DNA of 5,078 bases from RGIG5270 sp045657185 (GTDB lineage Bacteria > Verrucomicrobiota > Lentisphaeria > Victivallales > Victivallaceae): assembly GCA_045657185.1 (NCBI GenBank), contig JAZOSO010000157.1:1-5078 (forward strand). The letters run 5' to 3'. The translations under genes and the position numbers were made by a program. Shown one piece after another: positions 1-4,761 of this stretch. Position 1 is the first letter of the stretch, and each line of letters starts with the position of its first letter. A model generated the notes under the pieces. The model was not told the origin of the DNA. It worked only from the letters and a program-made list of their open reading frames with translations, and did no database searches.

Positions 1-32
1 GCCTTTTTATACAATTCTTTTCCTGCAAATAA

Positions 33-68
33 AAAAAACTCCGCAAATTCAAATTTGCGGAGTTTTTT
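33..68 (-). terminator. Intrinsic terminator after rplQ, probably bidirectional
   Basis: Two 17-base arms (33-49 and 52-68) are perfectly complementary. The GC-containing core is ACTCCGCAAA at 38-47 against TTTGCGGAGT at 54-63, flanked by an A-run (31-38) and a T-run (63-68). Read on the minus strand, the hairpin lies 26 bp past the rplQ stop codon and is followed by eight U residues, the standard form of a Rho-independent terminator for the ribosomal operon. The T-run on the plus strand means it could also end a transcript entering from the left edge of the window, where no gene is visible. Confidence 0.9.
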
Positions 69-93
69 ATATCAAGAATATGAAAGTCTGAAA

Positions 94-483
94 TTATTCA
101 GCTTTAGCTTCTTTTTTTGCAGGTGCGCCGGCTTCAACAAACTGGAAGAGGCACATTTCTGCAGCATCACCCTGGCGACGGCCGAGTTTGATGATGCGGG
201 TGTAACCGCCGTTACGTTCTGCATAGTTGGGAGCAATTTCTGCAAAAAGTTTGCGGACAGCTTCAACATTGCGGAGACGGGCGATGGCAAGACGGCGATG
301 ATGAAGAGTGCCGCTCTTAGCCATAGTGACCAAACGTTCAGCAAAAATTCTTGCTTCTTTGGCTTTGACAACGGTAGTTTTGATTTCACCGTGTTCGATC
401 AGGCTGCTGACCATATTGGCAAGCAAAGCTCTGCGATGAGAACCGGTACGACCGATTTTGAAAGTATGTTTACGATGACGCAT
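94..483 (-). CDS. rplQ: Large ribosomal subunit protein bL17
   Basis: The 129-residue product is bL17, a bacteria-specific 50S protein located near the peptide exit tunnel. The N-terminus MRHRKHTFKIGRTGSHRRAL (1-20) followed by LANM is the diagnostic block of the family, and the length matches the usual 120-130 residues. The C-terminus ends in a short Ala/Lys/Glu tail (about 118-129). The ATG shares one base with the rpoA TAA (TAATG), and a GAGGAG Shine-Dalgarno lies 8 nt upstream inside the end of rpoA, so the two are probably translationally coupled. It is the last gene of the operon, followed by a strong hairpin terminator, the normal position for rplQ after rpoA in bacteria. Confidence 0.98.
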   Translation of the reverse strand: MRHRKHTFKIGRTGSHRRALLANMVSSLIEHGEIKTTVVKAKEARIFAERLVTMAKSGTLHHRRLAIARLRNVEAVRKLFAEIAPNYAERNGGYTRIIKLGRRQGDAAEMCLFQFVEAGAPAKKEAKAE

Positions 484-1502
484 TATTTATTCTCCTCGTT
501 ATCGAGGCGGGCCTTTTCGGACTCTCTTTCAAGAGCGGCAGTGATACTGTCACTGTAAGTCATACCGAGGCTCAACCCGATCTTTTCAATTTTTTCTTTA
601 ATTTCATCCAAAGACTTCTTGCCGAAATTGCGGTATTTGAGCATACGGCTTTCAGTCTTGTTGCACAATTCACCGATGAGTTTGATGTTTGCGCTGTTCA
701 AGCAGTTCATGCAGCGGACAGAGAAGTCAAGAACTTCAACATCCTGAGCAAGAACGCGGAAAAGCTTCATCTCATCTTCGGGCAATGAAACGCTGTCTTT
801 CTTGCTGTCGTCTCCGCTGAAGAAGACCTGCAAGTGTTCGCGCAGGATCTGAGCGGAACGTTCCAAAGCATCTTTGGGAGCAATACGGCCGTCAGTCCAA
901 ATTTCAATAACCAAGCTGTCTTTTTCAGTTTCTTCACCGACACGGGCGGAACCGACCTGATAGTTCACGCGGGTGACAGGACTGAAAAGGCAGTCAACCG
1001 GAATAGTACCGATTGTGCGTGCAACAGCACTTTTTTCAGCAGGGATATAGCCTTTTCCCTTGATGACTTCAATTTCTGCATGGAAAGGAACATCTTTATC
1101 CAAAGTACAGATCAACTGGTCAGGATTGAGAATTTCCACAGTACCGTCTGAAACAATATCAGCAGCGGTGACTGCACCTGCTTTGTCTTTTTTAATTTCA
1201 AGTGTTTTGCTGTTTGCACCGATGAGATTGAGATGAACATTTTTAAGGTTCAGGACAATTTCGGTAACATCTTCAACAACACTTTCAAGCGAATCAAATT
1301 CATGTTTGGCTCCGTCAATACGGACTGAGCAGATAGCTGCACCTTCCATAGATGAGAGCAAAACACGGCGCAAAGCATTTCCCAGAGTATGACCGAAACC
1401 GGTCTGCAACGGAGCAGCGGTAAATTTGCAGTAAGTATCAGTTGCAGTACTTTCGTCAATCTCAATAGCTTTGGGCATCGGGAAACCGATCATTGATGTC
1501 AT
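483..1502 (-). CDS. rpoA: DNA-directed RNA polymerase subunit alpha
   Basis: This 339-residue protein is the alpha subunit, whose dimer nucleates assembly of the core polymerase. The N-terminal domain (about 1-230) carries the dimerisation/assembly block FGHTLGNALRRVLLSSMEGA (36-55). A linker near 231-250 leads to the C-terminal domain (about 250-315) with the helix-hairpin-helix DNA-binding region: VRCMNCL at 262-268 and NFGKKSL at 292-298. These retain the Arg, Asn and Gly-Lys-Lys-Ser positions that contact UP-element DNA in E. coli alpha. The C-terminal domain has an unusual CxxC (Cys264, Cys267). The reading frame is open back to a TTG at 1514, but that codon overlaps the GGAGG Shine-Dalgarno (1508-1512). 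The ATG at 1502, 5 nt after GGAGG, is therefore the likely start. A short acidic tail (331-339) ends one base into rplQ. Upstream rpsK lies 62 bp away, with no rpsD between. Confidence 0.98.
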   Translation of the reverse strand: MTSMIGFPMPKAIEIDESTATDTYCKFTAAPLQTGFGHTLGNALRRVLLSSMEGAAICSVRIDGAKHEFDSLESVVEDVTEIVLNLKNVHLNLIGANSKTLEIKKDKAGAVTAADIVSDGTVEILNPDQLICTLDKDVPFHAEIEVIKGKGYIPAEKSAVARTIGTIPVDCLFSPVTRVNYQVGSARVGEETEKDSLVIEIWTDGRIAPKDALERSAQILREHLQVFFSGDDSKKDSVSLPEDEMKLFRVLAQDVEVLDFSVRCMNCLNSANIKLIGELCNKTESRMLKYRNFGKKSLDEIKEKIEKIGLSLGMTYSDSITAALERESEKARLDNEENK

Positions 1503-1507
1503 ATCAT

Positions 1508-1512
1508 CCTCC
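1508..1512 (-). promoter_or_regulatory. Ribosome binding site that fixes the rpoA start
   Basis: A perfect GGAGG lies 5 nt before the ATG at 1502. The in-frame TTG at 1514 overlaps this site, so it cannot be served by it, and no other purine-rich site is seen just upstream. The next in-frame ATG (1493) is 14 nt away, too far. Confidence 0.85.
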
Positions 1513-1564
1513 AATCGTATTTAATTTTTAGACTATTTATTAACAATTCATACAAATAAGAGAA

Positions 1565-2005
1565 TCAGACACGACGTCTTTTCGGGGGACGGCAACCGTT
1601 ATGAGGTACCGGAGTAATATCCTTGATGCAGTTGATTTCAAGACCTGCGGCGGCGATACCGCGAACAGCAGATTCACGACCTGCGCCGGGTCCTTTGATA
1701 CGGACTTCGATTTCTTTCATACCGAGAAGCTGAGCTTTTTTGGCAGCGTCGCCGGCGATAACCTGAGCTGCGTAAGCGGTGCTTTTACGAGATCCTTTAA
1801 AACCGTTTTTACCACCGGTTGACCAGCACAAAACATTGCCGTGGAGGTCAGTGATGGTGACTTTAGTATTGTTGAAGCTCGCCAAAACAAAAGCGATACC
1901 GGACGGAATGTAGCGACCGGATTTTGCACGACCCTGTTTAACTGCGGGTTCGGCAGCGGCAGTTTCTGCGGCAGCTTCGATATTTTTATCGAGTTCTTCA
2001 GCCAT
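1565..2005 (-). CDS. rpsK: Small ribosomal subunit protein uS11
   Basis: The 146-residue product is uS11, a 30S platform protein that helps shape the mRNA exit region. Family signatures are ASFNNTKVTITDLHGNVLCW (42-61), GFKGSRKSTAYAAQ (68-81), KGPGAGRESAVRG (104-116) and the C-terminal DITPVPHNGCRPPKRRRV. The protein is about 15-20 residues longer than E. coli S11 because of an N-terminal Ala/Glu-rich segment (about 1-22) before the basic core. The ATG at 2005 has an AGGA 8 nt upstream, and no internal Met precedes the core, so the extension looks real. It sits between rpsM (76 bp upstream) and rpoA (62 bp downstream). In many bacteria rpsD would follow here; it does not. Confidence 0.97.
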   Translation of the reverse strand: MAEELDKNIEAAAETAAAEPAVKQGRAKSGRYIPSGIAFVLASFNNTKVTITDLHGNVLCWSTGGKNGFKGSRKSTAYAAQVIAGDAAKKAQLLGMKEIEVRIKGPGAGRESAVRGIAAAGLEINCIKDITPVPHNGCRPPKRRRV

Positions 2006-2043
2006 GATATATTTCCTAACTTAATTTCAGTGTTAATCTTAAT

Positions 2044-2059
2044 TACCGCTTGTGCGGTA
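2044..2059 (-). promoter_or_regulatory. Small perfect hairpin between rpsM and rpsK
   Basis: TACCGC (2044-2049) and GCGGTA (2054-2059) are exact inverse complements around a 4-base loop, reading ACAA in the minus-strand mRNA. No U-run follows, so it is not an intrinsic terminator. It occupies the middle of a 76-bp gap that is longer than usual for rpsM-rpsK. It could be an RNA-processing or stability element or a protein-binding site; nothing in the sequence decides which. Confidence 0.4.
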
Positions 2060-2081
2060 CTCATGCTAAGCAGCCTCAGGA

Positions 2082-2480
2082 TTATCCTTTGGCAGCCAAA
2101 CGACGCTGAGTTTTGTCACGGATAGCACCGACTGTGGACTTCTTACCTTTGCGTGTACGGGCGTTAGTTTTTGTACGCTGACCGTGGACGGGAAGTCCTT
2201 TGCGGTGACGAATACCGCGGTAGCAGTTGATCTGCTGAAGACGACGGATATCCGCAGAAATAGCGCGACGGAGGTCACCTTCGACGAGAATATCGTTCTG
2301 AAGAATAACAGTGATCGCAGAAATCATTTCGGGTGTAAGGTCTTTGGCTTTCATATCGCGGGGAATATTGCAGCGTTCAACGATTTCCAAAGCTTTTACA
2401 GGACCGATTCCATAGAGGTAACGCAGTGCGTATTCGACATATTTGTTACCCGGAATTTCAATACCAATGATACGAGGCAT
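2082..2480 (-). CDS. rpsM: Small ribosomal subunit protein uS13
   Basis: The 132-residue product is uS13, a 30S head protein that contacts P-site tRNA and the 50S subunit through inter-subunit bridges. The N-terminal part has the usual H2TH region: IPGNKYVEYALRYLYGIGP at 9-27, with LTPEMISAI at 48-56. The C-terminal half carries the highly conserved CYRGIRHRKGLPVHGQRTKT (86-105) and a basic tail ending near residue 132, slightly longer than the common 118-125. The ATG has an AAGGA (2489-2493) 8 nt upstream and lies 16 bp after the rpmJ stop, so it belongs to the same transcript. Confidence 0.98.
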   Translation of the reverse strand: MPRIIGIEIPGNKYVEYALRYLYGIGPVKALEIVERCNIPRDMKAKDLTPEMISAITVILQNDILVEGDLRRAISADIRRLQQINCYRGIRHRKGLPVHGQRTKTNARTRKGKKSTVGAIRDKTQRRLAAKG

Positions 2481-2496
2481 AGTTTACTTCCTTTTA

Positions 2497-2613
2497 TTAA
2501 CCTTGTCTTTGTTTATGGCGGGGGTTATGCGAGCAGATGACACGGATCACGCCGTTGCGTTTGACGATCTGGCAATACTCGCATCTGCGTTTGACTGATG
2601 CTCTGACTTTCAT
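2497..2613 (-). CDS. rpmJ: Large ribosomal subunit protein bL36
   Basis: This 38-codon gene encodes bL36, the smallest 50S protein. The sequence starts MKVRASVKRRCEYC and ends RHKQRQG, matching the family from end to end at the 38-residue length seen in E. coli. The zinc-ribbon ligands are present: Cys11, Cys14, Cys27 and His33, so this is the zinc-binding (C+) form rather than the Cys-free paralogue made under zinc limitation in some bacteria. The Shine-Dalgarno AAAGGGG (2621-2627) is 7 nt before the ATG and partly inside a small hairpin. rpmJ is the first recognisable gene of the operon; infA and secY, common upstream neighbours, are not in this window. Confidence 0.96.
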   Translation of the reverse strand: MKVRASVKRRCEYCQIVKRNGVIRVICSHNPRHKQRQG

Positions 2614-2870
2614 AAAAAATCCCCTTTACGGATTATTTTTTGCAATAAGGCTGTCTGTACCTTTTTGCAAGCTCCGAATCTTTTACAATCCGGAATCAGT
2701 TTGTTACAAATACACAAAAAACTCGGGATTGCCATTTCCTTCTTTTTAAAGAAAACGGTAACCAATGCCAAGTTTTACACTATGCAATCAAAAAAGCGTT
2801 TTCTCTCACTTTTTTCGCAGAAGACACACGAGCGGTGGAAAAGCGATATGCGCCTTTCTGCAAATTGCAC
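2614..2870 (-). promoter_or_regulatory. Long untranslated leader of the rpmJ operon (inferred)
   Basis: If transcription starts about 7 nt after the proposed -10 at 2877-2882, the mRNA has a leader of about 257 nt before rpmJ. Elements visible on the minus strand are a weak A/T-tailed hairpin with a GUG/CGC core (2790-2815), a purine-rich AGAAGG at about 2738, and a small stem (2618-2622 with 2630-2634, loop 7) that pairs part of the AAAGGGG ribosome binding site. No known riboswitch or r-protein leader motif is recognised. The same stretch has no convincing gene on the plus strand. Confidence 0.4.
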
Positions 2871-2876
2871 AGTTAC

Positions 2877-2904
2877 AATATATAACACTTTTTTTATTTT
2901 TCAA
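2877..2904 (-). promoter_or_regulatory. Sigma70-type promoter for the rpmJ-rplQ operon
   Basis: On the minus strand TTGAAA (2899-2904) is followed after 16 bp by TATATT (2877-2882). The -40 to -60 region (about 2911-2930) is an A/T-tract stretch suitable as an UP element, consistent with the conserved DNA-contacting residues in the RpoA C-terminal domain encoded by this operon. It is the best promoter match upstream of rpmJ; the predicted start is near 2870. Confidence 0.6.
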
Positions 2905-2910
2905 GTCCAT

Positions 2911-2947
2911 TTTTAAAAAAAATCATAAAAAAAAATCAGTTTTTTTT
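2911..2947. promoter_or_regulatory. Phased A/T tracts between the divergent genes
   Basis: An A8 run (2915-2922), an A9 run (2927-2935) and a T8 run (2940-2947) follow each other at about 12-13 bp spacing, separated by TCAT and TCAG. AAAAAAAATCA occurs twice 13 bp apart. Such tracts commonly bend DNA and act as UP elements. The position just upstream of the rpmJ promoter and beside the HU gene suggests a role in promoter strength or in HU/IHF binding; that role is inferred. Confidence 0.45.
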
Positions 2948-3032
2948 CATTTAAAGTGTTGAATATCTGAAAGTTTGTATTATTTTATATAGATGTCAAT
3001 TTTTTTGTCGCCTGAGACTGAAAAAATGGCTG

Positions 3033-3061
3033 TTGAGTTATCTAAATTCTATTTATTATAT
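3033..3061 (+). promoter_or_regulatory. Candidate promoter of the HU gene
   Basis: TTGAGT (3033-3038), a 17-bp spacer and TTATAT (3056-3061) resemble a sigma70 promoter and would give a leader of about 20-25 nt holding the AAAGGA ribosome binding site (3076-3081). The region is so AT-rich that other pairs are possible, for example TTGAAT (2959-2964) with TATTTT (2981-2986), spacer 16. One or both may be used. Confidence 0.4.
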
Positions 3062-3090
3062 ATTATAACAGAAAAAAAGGAAAAAAGAAA

Positions 3091-3390
3091 ATGACAAAAA
3101 GAGATTTGGTTGTAAAAATCGCCGAAGAAACAGGTTTTATTCAGAGTGATGTCGCAAACGTTGTACAGTGCACCCTTGACTTTATTGCTGCCGACCTTAT
3201 GGCAGGCAACACTATTGAACTCCGCAATTTCGGTGTTTTTGAGATCAAAGTACGCAAAAGCCGCAAAGGCCGCAACCCCAACAAGCCCAAAAATGAAGTT
3301 GTTATTCCCGAACGCGCTGTTGTCAAATTCCGCGCCGGCAAAGAACTCAAAGAAGCTGTTGAAAAACTCAACACCAAAAAAATCAAGTAA
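3091..3390 (+). CDS. HU/IHF-family DNA-bending nucleoid protein
   Basis: The 99-residue basic protein has the length and layout of the HU/IHF family, small dimeric proteins that bend DNA in the nucleoid. The helical dimerisation part is about 1-40 (MTKRDLVVKIAEETG). The beta-arm region follows: IELRNFGVFEIKVRKSRKG at 42-60, then GRNPNKP with the DNA-intercalating proline at 63. VVKFRAGKELKEAV (77-90) is the C-terminal signature. The loop lacks the TG of the usual GRNPxTG, and the FxAGKEL ending is shared by HU and IHF, so I do not assign hupA/hupB/ihfA/ihfB. The ATG has AAAGGA 9 nt upstream. The gene is divergent from the ribosomal operon and followed by two hairpins, so it may be largely monocistronic. 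Confidence 0.93.
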   Translation: MTKRDLVVKIAEETGFIQSDVANVVQCTLDFIAADLMAGNTIELRNFGVFEIKVRKSRKGRNPNKPKNEVVIPERAVVKFRAGKELKEAVEKLNTKKIK

Positions 3391-3401
3391 TCTGTTTTCA
3401 C

Positions 3402-3435
3402 AAGGACGATTTAAAAGCGATTTTAAATCGTCCTT
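3402..3435 (+). repeat. Perfect 15-bp inverted repeat with GCGA loop
   Basis: The arms 3402-3416 (AAGGACGATTTAAAA) and 3421-3435 are exact inverse complements around GCGA, a GNRA-type tetraloop when transcribed on the plus strand. It begins 12 nt after the HU stop codon. No U-run follows directly, so by itself it is not a standard terminator. As RNA it would be a very stable 3'-UTR hairpin that could protect the HU message; as DNA it is a 34-bp palindrome that could bind a dimeric protein. Confidence 0.75.
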
Positions 3436-3436
3436 C

Positions 3437-3474
3437 AGTCATTGAATTTCATGCAATGACTTTTTTATTTTTTT
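3437..3474 (+). terminator. Intrinsic terminator after the HU gene
   Basis: AGTCATTG (3437-3444) pairs with CAATGACT (3454-3461) around a 9-base loop, followed by T6-A-T7 (3461-3474). The stem is only moderately GC-rich, so termination may be partial. It lies directly after the larger GCGA hairpin and only 16 bp before hisS. Confidence 0.75.
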
Positions 3475-3490
3475 AAGCAAGAGGTTATTT

Positions 3491-4738
3491 ATGGGTAAAT
3501 TTTCACCCGTTCCGGGTACAGCGGATATCTTCCCCGAAGAGAGTGCCCGCTACCGCAAAATTGAAGAAACAGGTGCAGATGTTTTCGGTCGTTACGGCTA
3601 TGGAGAACTCCGCACACCGACTTTTGAATACACTGAAGTCTTTCAGCGAGGCCTCGGCGATGATACCGAAGTCGTACAGAAAGAAATGTACACCTTTGAA
3701 GACAGAGGCGGCAGAAGCCTCACCCTACGTCCGGAAGGTACCGCCGGTGTCATGCGCGCACTGCTTACCACCGATGTTATGAACGGTGTTGAACAACGTG
3801 TTTTCTATTACGGTTCAATGTTCCGCGGCGAACGCCCCGCAGCAGGACGCCGCCGTGAATTTCATCAGATCGGCGTTGAAAATGTCGGACGCATTGCCCC
3901 CGAACTTGACGCTGAATGTATTGCCATGCTCTATCACTTTTTGCAGGAAATCGGCATCAACGATGTTGAAATCCGCATCAACAGCCGCGGTGTGGCTGAG
4001 GACAGAGTTGAATCAGGCAAAGCATTAAAAGAATATTTTGCCGCACACATCAACGATATGTGCGAAGACTGCAAAGTCCGCCTTGAAAAAAATATCTGGC
4101 GCATCCTTGACTGCAAACAGCAAGCCTGCCGCGATATTATCAAAGATGCTCCCGATTACCGTCTGTATTTCAGCGAAGAATCACGCAATTATTTCAAAAC
4201 CGTCTGTGAAACTCTTGACGCGCTCAAAGTCCCGTATATTGTGGACCCGATGCTGGTTAGAGGTCTTGACTATTATGTACATACCGTTTTTGAACTGTCT
4301 CACAACTGCCTCGGCAGTTCCATTGCCATTGCCGGCGGCGGCAGATACGAATTATACCTTCCCGGTCAGAACCGCCCCGTCAAAGGTGTCGGATTTGCCG
4401 CAGGTATTGAGCGTCTGCTGATGGTGCAGGATGCTCTCAATATCAAAAATGAAGACAACAAAAAAGACCTTGTTTACCTCGTTTCTCTCGGCGATGATGC
4501 ACGCAAAGCCAATATAGAACTTGCAGGCATTCTCCGCCGCAGCGGTCTCAATGTCGCCCTTGAAGTGGAAAACCGTTCAATGAAAGCTCAAATGCGTTCA
4601 GCCAATAACGCCGGAGCTTCATTCGTTGTAATCCGCGGCGACAATGAGCTTGCCGAAAAATGCGCCGTCATCAAAAATATGACCGACGGTACGGAAGACA
4701 AAGTTTCCATTGAAAAAATTTATGACAGTCTTGTTTAA
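3491..4738 (+). CDS. hisS: Histidine--tRNA ligase
   Basis: The 415-residue class II synthetase charges tRNA-His with histidine using ATP in the cytoplasm. Visible landmarks are the N-terminal PVPGTADIFP (6-15), TLRPEGT (78-84), motif 2 from FRGERPAAGRRREFHQIGVE (111-130), the histidine-binding LVRGLDYY (255-262, catalytic Arg257), AGGGRY (281-286) and motif 3 GVGFAAGIERL (299-309). An alpha/beta anticodon-binding domain covers about 325-415. The insertion domain has four cysteines (191, 194, 208, 213; CxxC-x13-C-x4-C), a pattern also known in other bacterial HisRS. The common GGGRYDGL reads GGGRYELY here. Length is normal (about 410-430). The ATG has AAGAGG 6 nt upstream. It starts just after a terminator and is followed 23 bp later by adk, so those two are probably one transcript. 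Confidence 0.98.
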   Translation: MGKFSPVPGTADIFPEESARYRKIEETGADVFGRYGYGELRTPTFEYTEVFQRGLGDDTEVVQKEMYTFEDRGGRSLTLRPEGTAGVMRALLTTDVMNGVEQRVFYYGSMFRGERPAAGRRREFHQIGVENVGRIAPELDAECIAMLYHFLQEIGINDVEIRINSRGVAEDRVESGKALKEYFAAHINDMCEDCKVRLEKNIWRILDCKQQACRDIIKDAPDYRLYFSEESRNYFKTVCETLDALKVPYIVDPMLVRGLDYYVHTVFELSHNCLGSSIAIAGGGRYELYLPGQNRPVKGVGFAAGIERLLMVQDALNIKNEDNKKDLVYLVSLGDDARKANIELAGILRRSGLNVALEVENRSMKAQMRSANNAGASFVVIRGDNELAEKCAVIKNMTDGTEDKVSIEKIYDSLV

Positions 4739-4761
4739 TTTATAAATGAAAGGATAATTCC

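Noticed and set aside
1..32. Possible gene end at the left edge
   Set aside because: Only 32 bases of AT-rich sequence precede the terminator; no recognisable coding signal.
55..558. Long plus-strand open frame opposite rplQ and the end of rpoA
   Set aside because: It is antisense to two unmistakable genes, begins inside the terminator, and its product matches no known family.
1503..1514. Upstream TTG start for rpoA adding four residues (MEDD)
   Set aside because: The TTG overlaps the GGAGG ribosome binding site that is ideally spaced for the ATG at 1502.
1515..1564. Possible internal promoter before rpoA (TTGTTA, 17 bp, TAAATA)
   Set aside because: The implied start would fall in or next to the rpoA ribosome binding site, and such matches are expected by chance in this AT-rich gap.
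2790..2815. Attenuator-like terminator in the rpmJ leader
   Set aside because: The stem is six A-T pairs around a three-pair core with one G-U wobble; it is too weak to call as a terminator and is noted only as a leader element.
2537..2962. Three overlapping plus-strand open frames in the divergent gap
   Set aside because: They lack ribosome binding sites, encode Phe/Lys/Ser-rich low-complexity peptides, overlap each other in different frames, and run antisense to rpmJ or across its promoter.
3026..3094. 22-codon plus-strand ORF ending in an ATGA overlap with the HU start
   Set aside because: There is no Shine-Dalgarno, it runs through the proposed -10 region, and its Lys-rich end merely reflects the A-rich ribosome binding site; a short chance frame is likelier.
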